A stretch of 62,349 nucleotides of DNA, taken from assembly GCA_013377005.1 (NCBI GenBank), contig JACABE010000024.1, forward strand, positions 1 to 62,349. The letters run 5' to 3'. Shown piece after piece: positions 54,259 to 62,285 of this stretch; positions within the stretch are counted from its first letter, which is position 1; every line of letters starts with the position of its first letter. The stretch comes from Bacteroidota bacterium (GTDB lineage Bacteria; Bacteroidota; Bacteroidia; Bacteroidales; JACABE01). Both the position numbers and the translations under genes were made by a program. The notes beneath the pieces are model-generated. The model was not told the DNA's origin, searched no databases, and saw nothing but the letters and a program-made list of their open reading frames with translations.

Positions 54259-54360
54259 ATATATAAATTTTAAAATTTTATTGAGACTTCTCTGTTGATC
54301 GAAATTGCAACAGGCTTTTTTAGCAAAACAATAATTAAATGGTTTTCATACAGACACTAT

Positions 54361-56799
54361 ATGAAACTTAAACAGAAGCACAAATTAAACAGAACTTCTA
54401 CCCTAAAGCCTCCCCTTCGGGGAGGCTTGCTGGGGTTTTTTATCTTATTTTCTTTTCTGAACCTCCATGCCCAAAAAGAAACCTGGCATTGGTATTTTGG
54501 GAATAAAGTTGGTATTGATTTTAGTTCAGGTATTCCTATTGCCGATACCAATGGAAATTTAATTGCATTAGAAGGGGTTTCCTCAATTTCTGATACCGCA
54601 GGTAATTTGCTTTTTTATACCAATGGCATGGATGTATGGAACAAAAACCATCAGATTATGGACAATGGAAGCGGCTTAATGGGGCATCAATCCAGTACCC
54701 AATCTTCCATAGTTGTAAAACAACCTGACAATGATTCTACTTATTATATTTTCACTTTGGATGCAAAAGAGTCCTACGATAATTTAACACACAAAGGTTT
54801 TAGATATAGCATTGTAAATTCTAAACTAAATAGTGGTTTGGGCAAAGTGATACTTAAAAATATATGGATAGCTGATAGTACAAGCGAACATATTACTGCT
54901 ATAAAACATTGTAATGGAAAAGATATGTGGCTTGTTATAGCAAATGCTTACAATAATAACTATCGTTCATACTTATTATCAAGCACGGGTTTAAATATTA
55001 ACCCCATTATCAGCTCAACTGGGGTATTCCCAATTAATTTAATCAGTTCACGTGGTTATATGAAGGCTTCTTCCAATGGAAAAAAAATAGCTATAACTCA
55101 TAATATAAATATTAATTCTTTAAATTTAGAATTGTTTGATTTTGATAATTCTATAGGTGTATTATCAAATCCTATTGCCGTTATGTTTGATAATTTAAAT
55201 TATTTAGAAAGAGGAGCTTATGGAGTTGAATTTTCGCCCAATCAAAAATATTTATATGTAAGTTATTGGTCTGAAGGAATGGCAAATGGCTATATTTATC
55301 AATATAATATTTTATCCAATAATTCTGCTTCAATTTCCCAATCTGCAATTCAATTATATTGGAATCAAACAATCAATCCTAACCTACCTTCAAGCGGTGC
55401 ACTTCAGTTAGCAAGCGACCAAAAAATTTATATTGCATTTAAAAATTATTCATACATTGGAGTGATTAATCATCCTGATTCAGCAGGTTTGGCTTGCCAT
55501 TTTGTAAAAGATGGCGTTTTCCTGAATGGTCGATTAAGTAGATTTGGTCTTCCCACTTTTTTCCCAGGTTATTTTAAGCTAGCTCCCAATTTCAGCTATA
55601 CACTGCATTGCTTACAAATGGGTTTCACTCCGGTATGCGATAGCGCTGCATTGGATAGCCTACGCTGGAATTTTGGAGATATGGCATCGGGGGCTAACAA
55701 TACTTCGACTTTGTATAACCCTGTGCATTCGTTTTCCAATACTGGGAATTATAACATCAACGTAATTTATTACTATCCCTGCAATGTAAGCGATACGGTG
55801 GTAAAAATCATCAATGTGCAATTGCCGGCATATAGCTTTCCACCAGGTTTAATAAAAGACACCATCACCAATTTGTGCAAGCAATTAAGTTTTACGCCTG
55901 TTTGCGACAGTGCTGCCCTGGATTCGCTACGGTGGAATTTTGGAGATATTGCATCGGCTGCAAGCAATACCAGCAATTTGCTTAAACCCTTGCATACGTA
56001 TAGCGATACCGGTACGTATCATGTTACACTTATCTTGTATGCCTATTGCCGCACCGATACGTTGCGCAAGACGGTTCACATTGCATTGCCCATCAGTGAT
56101 GTTTATTTGGGGGCCGATACCACACTTTGTGCAGGCGAAAGCTTGGCATTGGGTGGTGTAATACCCTGCCCATTGCCCATTACCTACAAATGGCAGGATG
56201 GAATTACAACCGAAATGTACACGGTAAATCAAGCCGGAAGCTATTGGTTGCAGGTAAATGCAGGTGGTTGTTTGTTTTCCGATACCATCAACGTCAGCTA
56301 TCTAAACCCACCTAATATCAGCTTGCCCAATGATACCATTGTTTGTGAAGATAGCCACATAGAGCTTGTAATACCGCAAGGCAATTACAGCTTGCTTTGG
56401 AGCGATGGTAAAGATGATTTTGTCCGCAACCTCACACAAGCGGGTATGTATTCGGTAACAGCTACAAATAAATGCGGTAGTTCCACTGCTACTATTAATT
56501 TTGGTTTTAAAAACTGCAACTGTTATTTGTATTTTCCCAATGCGTTTACTCCTAATGGCAACGATTTGAACGAATGTTTCGGAGCAGTGTATAATTGCGA
56601 ATTTGAATTTTATCACTTTTATATTTACAATCGTTGGGGAGAATTGCTGTTCGAAACTAATAATCCCTCCGTTTGCTGGGATGGCAGCTACAAAGGTAAA
56701 GCCGTTACATCTGATGTCTACGTTTGGATATTAGAATACAAAAGCATTTACGATAAGACGGTAATCGCAAAAAAAGGGATGGTAACGGTGGTGAAGTAG
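54361..56799 (+). CDS. Large PKD-domain protein with T9SS type B sorting domain
   Basis: An 812-residue secreted protein. Start at 54361 (MKLKQKHKLNR) is preferred; the frame is open 22 codons upstream. The signal region is odd: between the basic start and the hydrophobic core LLGFFILFSFLNLHAQ lies TSTLKPPLRGG, encoded by a strong GC hairpin at 54408-54426. Residues about 35-415 form a propeller-like region (WHWYFGNKVGIDFSSG, LLFYTNGMDVWNKNHQIMDNG). Two PKD domains with an identical FTPVCDSAALDSLRWNFGD start at about 421 and 510; Ig-like domains follow. The last ~90 residues (LYFPNAFTPNGNDLNECF ... YNRWGELLFETNN ... DVYVWILEYK) are a CHU_C-like type B sorting domain. Confidence 0.9.
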   Translation: MKLKQKHKLNRTSTLKPPLRGGLLGFFILFSFLNLHAQKETWHWYFGNKVGIDFSSGIPIADTNGNLIALEGVSSISDTAGNLLFYTNGMDVWNKNHQIMDNGSGLMGHQSSTQSSIVVKQPDNDSTYYIFTLDAKESYDNLTHKGFRYSIVNSKLNSGLGKVILKNIWIADSTSEHITAIKHCNGKDMWLVIANAYNNNYRSYLLSSTGLNINPIISSTGVFPINLISSRGYMKASSNGKKIAITHNININSLNLELFDFDNSIGVLSNPIAVMFDNLNYLERGAYGVEFSPNQKYLYVSYWSEGMANGYIYQYNILSNNSASISQSAIQLYWNQTINPNLPSSGALQLASDQKIYIAFKNYSYIGVINHPDSAGLACHFVKDGVFLNGRLSRFGLPTFFPGYFKLAPNFSYTLHCLQMGFTPVCDSAALDSLRWNFGDMASGANNTSTLYNPVHSFSNTGNYNINVIYYYPCNVSDTVVKIINVQLPAYSFPPGLIKDTITNLCKQLSFTPVCDSAALDSLRWNFGDIASAASNTSNLLKPLHTYSDTGTYHVTLILYAYCRTDTLRKTVHIALPISDVYLGADTTLCAGESLALGGVIPCPLPITYKWQDGITTEMYTVNQAGSYWLQVNAGGCLFSDTINVSYLNPPNISLPNDTIVCEDSHIELVIPQGNYSLLWSDGKDDFVRNLTQAGMYSVTATNKCGSSTATINFGFKNCNCYLYFPNAFTPNGNDLNECFGAVYNCEFEFYHFYIYNRWGELLFETNNPSVCWDGSYKGKAVTSDVYVWILEYKSIYDKTVIAKKGMVTVVK

Positions 56800-56807
56800 A
56801 AAGTAAA

Positions 56808-56871
56808 AAGGTTAAAGTGCTCAAAGGTTAAAGGTTAAAGGTTAAAGTGTTCAAAGGAAAAAGGAAAAAGG
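56808..56871 (+). repeat. Heptamer tandem repeat (GGTTAAA)
   Basis: Four or so GGTTAAA units, one interrupted by GTGCTCA and another followed by GTGTTCA, grading into GGAAAAA units. A simple-sequence tract downstream of the type B sorting-domain gene. Confidence 0.75.
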
Positions 56872-56970
56872 AGAATTAGTAAACCAAGATTAAACAATAA
56901 TAATGACGAAAAAACGATGAAAGCCTCACGAATACATCAGTTTGGCATTATTTTCGTTATTTTATAATCC

Positions 56971-56999
56971 CCCTACCCTAAAAATCACACTGCGATTTT
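56971..56999 (+). repeat. 29-bp hairpin repeat, copy 2 (terminator-like)
   Basis: Identical to 52212-52240. Together the copies bracket the two T9SS substrate genes at 52525-56799. Confidence 0.8.
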
Positions 57000-57072
57000 A
57001 TCTTAGCAAATATTTATAGGCATTTTTGAAATATTTGCAGAAATAACTTTTATTGAATTTCAACGACTTACA

Positions 57073-57103
57073 ATTTATTTTTTTGCAAGATGTCACATAA
57101 ATG
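57073..57103 (+). repeat. Intergenic repeat block, copy C (31 bp)
   Basis: A 31-base segment ending GCAAGATGTCACATAAATG is identical to 57390-57420. Surrounding bases (GAAATATTTGCA) also match upstream of copy B, so the repeat unit is longer but degenerate. Confidence 0.75.
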
Positions 57104-57367
57104 AATATTTGCATTGTAGATTTCAATGAATATGTATCTTTGCAGATTTTACTTTTCGGCGCATATTTTTTATTAAAAATATCTAATACTTTGATTGTAA
57201 ACACTTCTCATTTTTCCTTATTTTTTTCGGCAAAATAGCAAAACGCTGTTTTTTTTGCGTTTTTATCCATTTTTATCTGTTTTTATCGTTTTTTTTCATT
57301 TTTAGCCTCATTTTTACTTTTTTTACCTGATTATAAATATTTCTGAAATATTTGCAAAAAATATTTT

Positions 57368-57435
57368 GCTTGATTTTCAGTAGTTTGTCATTTATTTTTT
57401 TGCAAGATGTCACATAAATGTCACTGTCCTTGCAT
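57368..57435 (+). repeat. Intergenic repeat block, copy B
   Basis: Shares 20 exact bases (57368-57387) and 30 exact bases (57406-57435) with copy A at 52270-52347, and 31 bases with copy C. Confidence 0.75.
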
Positions 57436-57568
57436 TTTTTTTTTTAGCACTTTACTTTTGGCATCTCATTTTATTGGATTTAGATAAAGAGAGAGATGTT
57501 CATTATTTTATTAAAATTTATCTCTAAGTATTTTTAAATAATTACAGTAATCATTTAAAAAAAATATT

Positions 57569-58123
57569 ATGCCAAACTGGAAACCTATAGTAGGATTAGC
57601 TTTCAATCAGGATGAATTTGAAAGCTATTGTCATACGATACAATGGAGTGCATTTAAACCTAAATTTATTGTATTGCATAATACAGGATTGCCAACATTG
57701 AATATGCGTCCTGAAGGATTTACATTGCAACATATACAAAATCTTGTTCACTATTACCGTGATGAACTGAAATGGAGTGCGGGACCTCATCTATTTATCG
57801 ACGATCATAAGATATGGGTTTTTACACCTTTAAATATGTCGGGTATTCATGCCAATTCGTGGAATAAATTATCGCTGGGGGTTGAAATTCTGGGCGATTA
57901 CGATAAAGATATTTTTTCGCAGGGAAGAGGACTAGCGGTAAGAAAAAATGCAATAGCAGCATTGGCAAGTCTACACACAGTGCTTGGTATTGATGTTTCG
58001 ACACTAAAATTTCATAAGGAAGAACCCAATACAACCCACAAAAATTGCCCGGGGAAAAATGTAATTAAACAGGAGGTAATTGCCGAAGTAAAGGATTTGA
58101 TTAGTAAACGGAAGGGGGCGTAA
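57569..58123 (+). CDS. N-acetylmuramoyl-L-alanine amidase (amidase_2/PGRP type), no signal peptide
   Basis: A 184-residue zinc amidase of the T7-lysozyme/PGRP fold. H37 in PKFIVLHNTG is the first zinc ligand; the C-terminal site is FHKEEPNTTHKNCPGKN, with H149 or H157 and C160 as ligands and K158 two before the cysteine, as in T7 lysozyme. GPHLFIDDHKIWVFTPLNMSGIHANSWNKLSLGVEILG is the central family block. It cleaves the amide between muramic acid and the stem peptide. With no signal peptide it needs lysis or a dedicated exporter to reach the wall, which is phage-endolysin-like. The patatin gene follows after 107 bases. Confidence 0.9.
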   Translation: MPNWKPIVGLAFNQDEFESYCHTIQWSAFKPKFIVLHNTGLPTLNMRPEGFTLQHIQNLVHYYRDELKWSAGPHLFIDDHKIWVFTPLNMSGIHANSWNKLSLGVEILGDYDKDIFSQGRGLAVRKNAIAALASLHTVLGIDVSTLKFHKEEPNTTHKNCPGKNVIKQEVIAEVKDLISKRKGA

Positions 58124-58230
58124 AGATTAAAATTTACAGCATTTTATAGAGAAGCTGAAAACAGATAAGAGTAAACGAAACTAAAAAAAATAAAATATAG
58201 GAATTCAGTTACTTAACAAAATATATACAG

Positions 58231-59295
58231 ATGAAAAAAGCATGTATTTTATCAATTGACGGAGGTGGTATCAGAGGTATTTTACCCGGAATAATACTAT
58301 CTTATATCGAAAATAAAATAATTGAAGAAACAGGATTTTCAGATGCTAAAATTGCAGATTATTTTGATTTGGTTGCAGGTACAAGTACAGGCGGAATATT
58401 GGCATGTTGTTTATTAAAAAATGATGGGAAGGGAAACAACAGACCTCAATATTCAGCAAAAGATGCTGTAGAACTTTACACTAAATTTGGAGGTAAAATA
58501 TTTGATATTTCCTTTTACAGGAAATTATTTAATCCTTTTTATATATTCAAATATAAATATTCCGCAAAAGCGCTTGAGAAGCTACTGAACAAATATCTAG
58601 GCGATGATACCTTAAGCACGATGGTGATAGAGTGTATGATAACTGCTTATGATATTGAAAAACGTGAAACAAAGTTTTTTTCTAAAAAAGATGCATCACA
58701 CAATCATTTAAAAGATTATTATATAAAAGATATTTGCAGAGCAACTTCGGCTGCACCCACTTATTTTAAACCTGCAAAAATAAAATCCCTGTATGGCAAT
58801 AGCATTGCATTAATCGACGGTGGTGTTTTTGCCAATAATCCGGCAATGTGTGCTTACATTGAAGCGATGAAAACTGATTTTAGCAATACTACCGATAAAC
58901 CTGCTTACCCTGAAATAGAAAATATTATCATTGTTTCAATAGGAACCGGAGGTGCAAAGAAACCATATCATTATACTGATATGGATGATGATGGAGTAAT
59001 AGGCTGGGCAATGCCGATAGTGGACATTTTAATGTCGGGTAACGCTGAAACTATGAGCTATATGCTAAATAAGATCTATAACGATACTCCGCATCATTAT
59101 TTCAGATTAGATCCCGCATTAATTGATGCAAATGATAAAATGGATGATGCTTCCGACTCAAATATTGAAAATTTAATAAATGATGCCAAAACCTATGTAA
59201 CCGCTAATCAGGCATTATTAGATAAAATTGTAAAATTATTAATAGATAATAATAAAAATCAAAACAGCAGCAGCCGAAAAGCTATAACAGAGTAG
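58231..59295 (+). CDS. Patatin-like phospholipase
   Basis: A 354-residue cytoplasmic patatin-like lipase. Oxyanion loop DGGGIRG at residues 10-16, nucleophile S52 in GTSTGG, and dyad aspartate D196 in LIDGGVFANNPAMC are intact. The whole chain resembles the CBASS effector CapV and plant patatins, which hydrolyse membrane lipids. No nucleotide cyclase (CD-NTase) gene is near, so a CBASS system is not supported. A role as a lysis or toxin enzyme next to the amidase is possible; a housekeeping lipase is equally so. Followed by a 364-base non-coding stretch with tandem repeats. Confidence 0.92.
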   Translation: MKKACILSIDGGGIRGILPGIILSYIENKIIEETGFSDAKIADYFDLVAGTSTGGILACCLLKNDGKGNNRPQYSAKDAVELYTKFGGKIFDISFYRKLFNPFYIFKYKYSAKALEKLLNKYLGDDTLSTMVIECMITAYDIEKRETKFFSKKDASHNHLKDYYIKDICRATSAAPTYFKPAKIKSLYGNSIALIDGGVFANNPAMCAYIEAMKTDFSNTTDKPAYPEIENIIIVSIGTGGAKKPYHYTDMDDDGVIGWAMPIVDILMSGNAETMSYMLNKIYNDTPHHYFRLDPALIDANDKMDDASDSNIENLINDAKTYVTANQALLDKIVKLLIDNNKNQNSSSRKAITE

Positions 59296-59382
59296 GCATT
59301 CATTTAATAAAAGCATTGAAAATGAAAACAGAATATGGTTAGCAGTATATATAAAAGCAGAATGATGTTGGAAAAAGTACTA

Positions 59383-59564
59383 GCAAATTGATGTTGGTCT
59401 TCCAACGAATTGGAGGAGGCACTTGCAAACTGATGTTGGTCTTCCAACGCATTGGAGGAGGCACTTGCAAATTGATGTTGGTCTTCCAACGCATTGGAGG
59501 AGGCACTTGCAAATTGATGTTGCTCTTCCAACGGATTGGAGGAGGCACTTGCAAACTGATGTTG
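59383..59564. repeat. 42-bp tandem repeat, 4.3 copies, with conserved hairpin
   Basis: Units begin at 59383, 59425, 59467 and 59509; a partial unit starts at 59551, and a degenerate one precedes (59361-59382). Each unit carries TCCAA-cgNa-TTGGA, whose stem is the same in all four while the loop base varies (A, C, C, G). An overlapping GTTGG-TCTT-CCAAC stem is broken in unit 4 (G to C). The period is divisible by three, so long frames exist on both strands, but none resembles a gene. No spacers, so it is not a CRISPR array. The rest of 59296-59659 shows nothing else. Confidence 0.92.
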
Positions 59565-59659
59565 CCACTTTATAAATCAGGATGCTGAAATTAACAATAA
59601 GTAATAAATAAGAATAGAGTAATTAATTAAATTTCAGAAAAGTAATAAATTTTTATTTT

Positions 59660-60637
59660 ATGAGCGATAAATTTGATAGAATTGCAATAAACCCCCTTGA
59701 TTATGTAATAGTGGGTGCAACCAGACGATACCAATATGCTGATGATAATATCAAAAGCATGACAAATAATAATCCGAACAATGTTTTTAAGCAATTAATT
59801 AACGATACACAGTCGAAACTCGATGCTTATAAAGGCAAGATATCAGAAAGCAAACTGAGTGAAGCATTGCGGATAGCATATACATCGGAATTAACATTAT
59901 CTATGGATGAAATCGTGGTTAATGCCGGTAAGTGCGAAGGTTTGGTTAAATCGGCTGTTGGGAAAAATACGCCGGTATATCTCGAATTCTACCCTTTTGG
60001 CTTAAGCGAGTTTCATGAAGCTAACCCTACCCAATTACTCGATTTGCTCGACCGTATGATAAGCTCTGTTGCTACCCATGCCCAGGAATTAGGATCAAAT
60101 GTTTATTCTGATAAATTTAACGATAACAAAGTCAGATTAAAAAAAGCGATAAGTAATCAGAAAAATTCAGGCAGTAAAGTAATCAACAGCAAAGAAGTTA
60201 AAGAAATATTATGGAATGAACTCAAAAAACAGCTCTACAAAAATATGCTGACCATTGCATTGTACTATATCGATAACCTGAATATGGTACGTACTTATTT
60301 TAATTCCAAATTATTACGTCTCCGCCATCACAACAATGACGACGATACTACTCAAACTTACAAACTGCTGATACCTGTATTAAGCAGCAAAGCTGCCAAT
60401 ATTAGTTTTTCGGTTGACGATACGCTATTAATCATCAACAACAGTGTAAAATCTATTTTCTATTACGGAGCTGCCACAGCAGAGGGTGAGCAATCAAAAC
60501 CAACGCCTATAGAAATACCGGCAGGCGAAGAAGCCGAAGTAACGGCCATTTCGCTCGGTGCACCCGCCAATAAGTTTATCATTTTTGTAAACAAAGATGC
60601 TACCGAAGAAGGAGAAGTGGAGATTGCTTTGATTTAA
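59660..60637 (+). CDS. Protein of unknown function in the amidase/patatin module
   Basis: A 325-residue protein with no signal peptide, membrane helix or known motif. Residues about 30-225 are mostly helical and charged (NVFKQLINDTQSKLDAYKGKI, LKKAISNQKNSGSKVINSKEVKEILWNELKKQLYKN). The last ~80 (ISFSVDDTLLIINNSVKSIFYYG, PIEIPAGEEAEVTAISLGAPANKFIIFVNKD) look like a small beta-sandwich such as occurs at the end of structural or tail-fibre-like proteins. Two-part layout would fit a helical platform carrying a binding domain; this is a guess. It ends in its own terminator. Confidence 0.75.
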   Translation: MSDKFDRIAINPLDYVIVGATRRYQYADDNIKSMTNNNPNNVFKQLINDTQSKLDAYKGKISESKLSEALRIAYTSELTLSMDEIVVNAGKCEGLVKSAVGKNTPVYLEFYPFGLSEFHEANPTQLLDLLDRMISSVATHAQELGSNVYSDKFNDNKVRLKKAISNQKNSGSKVINSKEVKEILWNELKKQLYKNMLTIALYYIDNLNMVRTYFNSKLLRLRHHNNDDDTTQTYKLLIPVLSSKAANISFSVDDTLLIINNSVKSIFYYGAATAEGEQSKPTPIEIPAGEEAEVTAISLGAPANKFIIFVNKDATEEGEVEIALI

Positions 60638-60650
60638 ATAATAAATAAAT

Positions 60651-60684
60651 ACCCCAATAGGTGGGAGCTTGTTGGGGTTTTTTA
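60651..60684 (+). terminator. Rho-independent terminator
   Basis: ACCCCAA (60651-60657) pairs with TTGGGGT (60672-60678), followed by a T run. It ends the 59660 gene and separates it from the 60715 pair. Confidence 0.85.
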
Positions 60685-60714
60685 TAATTATAAACAATTA
60701 AAAATTTAATATTT

Positions 60715-61041
60715 ATGGCTTTCTTAAATAAAAATCAAATTAAGGAAACAGTAAATACAGCACTAAAAAATGTTGCTGATTTTACGGGTGAAATTGATAA
60801 CTATGAATTCAAAAATTTTCATGAGTTTCATAAAAATGTGTTTATAAATAAATTAAAAGAATTAATTAATTCAGGTCCCTATTATGACAGGGCAGGTAAT
60901 ATTGAATATGAAAGATACTATGATGTACCACTTTCAATTCAAATTTTCAATACATGGGTTACTATTAATGATTGTATTCAATTTATTTATAACAATCAAA
61001 TAGTAAAGATGAGAAATCCAAATAAAATTCAATTGTCATGA
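60715..61041 (+). CDS. Small hypothetical protein coupled to the following gene
   Basis: A 108-residue soluble protein, rich in aromatic and charged residues (EIDNYEFKNFHEFHKNVFINKLKELINSG, RYYDVPLSIQIFNTWVTINDCIQFIYNN). No family recognised and no signal peptide. Its TGA stop overlaps the ATG of the next gene (ATGA), so the two are translated together. A cytoplasmic gene coupled so tightly to an exported protein suggests a partner or immunity-like role, but nothing in the sequence proves it. Confidence 0.65.
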   Translation: MAFLNKNQIKETVNTALKNVADFTGEIDNYEFKNFHEFHKNVFINKLKELINSGPYYDRAGNIEYERYYDVPLSIQIFNTWVTINDCIQFIYNNQIVKMRNPNKIQLS

Positions 61042-62285
61042 AAAATTTACTTTTTATTATTTGTATTTGTATTTCATTAAATGTTTTAGCTCAAGAAATA
61101 CCAATTATTTCAATTAAAAGTACTAATATTTTAATAAATACTGTGAAAGAAAATTCTATTGAAATAAAGCTTGAAGTTGATTTATCTAAAGATTATCTAG
61201 GTTACGAAATAGATGATGAATCATTTGCAAAATTAAACACAAATTTAAATGCTAAATTAATCTCAAAAAAATGTAATACTTTTTTAAATAAAGGTGAGAA
61301 AGTTGAAGTAAATATTTCTAAAAAAGAAATTGTTTTTACCGTTAAAAATGTCTCTGATGAACTTATTAAACTTTTAAATGATAGCATTGCTGATATTTAT
61401 ATTAAAACGAATAAAGATATTTATTTTAATATAATTAAAGGTGATAGTGTTACTGCAATAAAAACATTAAAAATTGATTTAAATCAAATTCAAAAGAGCA
61501 CCAGGAGTCAAATTTTCTTAACAGAATCAATGACTAAGGAACTTATTAATGCAAAAGGGGGTAATGTTTTTTTATCACAAAATCAATTTAACTTTGGAGT
61601 AATTCCTTCTGAAAATTCATCAAGTAATAAAACAGAATATCAAGTATCATTTAAATATAGAAAGCAATATTCCTTTTATAATAACCTTCCAGTATTCTTC
61701 TATACAGAAGGGACTATTAGTACAAATTCAAGAGATTCTTTAAATTATTTATCAGTATATCCATTAAATATTAATTTTATTAAATGTGATCAAGGAGTAA
61801 TAGGTCAGATAGGAATTGAGGGGAATCAGGTTTTTACAAACTATCGTATTTCTGGTAATTTTTATTGGAATGGAATTATGCCAAATATAATTGATTTATC
61901 ATATGGAGAAGATAGGTTAAGATTAAAACCAGTAATTAAAGTTGGTCTAAAACTATATAAAGAAGTGCAGAATAATCGAACTGTTGAGTTAAATAGTAAA
62001 GAATTTTCAAATCAAATTTATTGTGAATATTATTATGATATTCCTATTCAAAAAATATATAGTCTTAGGTTAGAGGGGGCTGCTTTCTATGATTTTAATT
62101 TAAAAGCCAATCCTGATAAAAAAGCAATGTTTAACTATTCTATTATTTTTGGTATTGATATTCCTAAAACAGATTTTAAAACAATTTTCAAATACGTTAA
62201 GGGGACTAATGGAATTTCTTATGAGAAAAATGATTATTTGATGATTGGGTTTATGATGGATTTACTTTCAACAAAACAAAAATAA
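61038..62285 (+). CDS. Exported protein of unknown function, probably surface or outer membrane
   Basis: A 415-residue protein with a signal peptide (MKNLLFIICICISLNVLAQ, cut after AQ). Residues about 20-170 form an AT-rich, Lys/Asn-rich beta domain; about 185-410 show alternating strands as in an outer-membrane barrel (YQVSFKYRKQYSFYNNLPVFFYTEG, IGQIGIEGNQVFTNYRISGNFYWNG, LMIGFMMDLLSTK). There is no T9SS sorting domain. It is coupled by a four-base overlap to the 108-residue gene. No family recognised. The window ends 64 bases downstream. Confidence 0.7.
   Translation: MKNLLFIICICISLNVLAQEIPIISIKSTNILINTVKENSIEIKLEVDLSKDYLGYEIDDESFAKLNTNLNAKLISKKCNTFLNKGEKVEVNISKKEIVFTVKNVSDELIKLLNDSIADIYIKTNKDIYFNIIKGDSVTAIKTLKIDLNQIQKSTRSQIFLTESMTKELINAKGGNVFLSQNQFNFGVIPSENSSSNKTEYQVSFKYRKQYSFYNNLPVFFYTEGTISTNSRDSLNYLSVYPLNINFIKCDQGVIGQIGIEGNQVFTNYRISGNFYWNGIMPNIIDLSYGEDRLRLKPVIKVGLKLYKEVQNNRTVELNSKEFSNQIYCEYYYDIPIQKIYSLRLEGAAFYDFNLKANPDKKAMFNYSIIFGIDIPKTDFKTIFKYVKGTNGISYEKNDYLMIGFMMDLLSTKQK

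Larger units (their letters stand above)
56800..57568. other. 769-bp repeat-rich, T-rich intergenic region
   Basis: Holds a heptamer tandem repeat, the second 29-bp hairpin repeat and two further repeat blocks (listed separately). Between them, 57160-57340 is strongly T-rich with short phrases such as TTTTTATCCATTTTTATCTG and an AAAACGC/GCGTTTT hairpin. No convincing gene is seen. Confidence 0.6.

Noticed and set aside
58231-59295. CBASS system with a CapV-type effector
   Set aside because: No CD-NTase, E1/E2 or JAB-type gene is nearby; the patatin fold alone is not enough.
59383-59564. CRISPR array
   Set aside because: Units are directly abutting with no unique spacers and no cas genes.
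59304-59588. Open frames on both strands across the tandem repeat, one encoding 14-residue repeats such as SASSNALEDQHQFA
   Set aside because: They exist because the 42-bp period is divisible by three; four overlapping frames cannot all be genes, none has a promoter box, and the conserved element is a hairpin and not a codon pattern.
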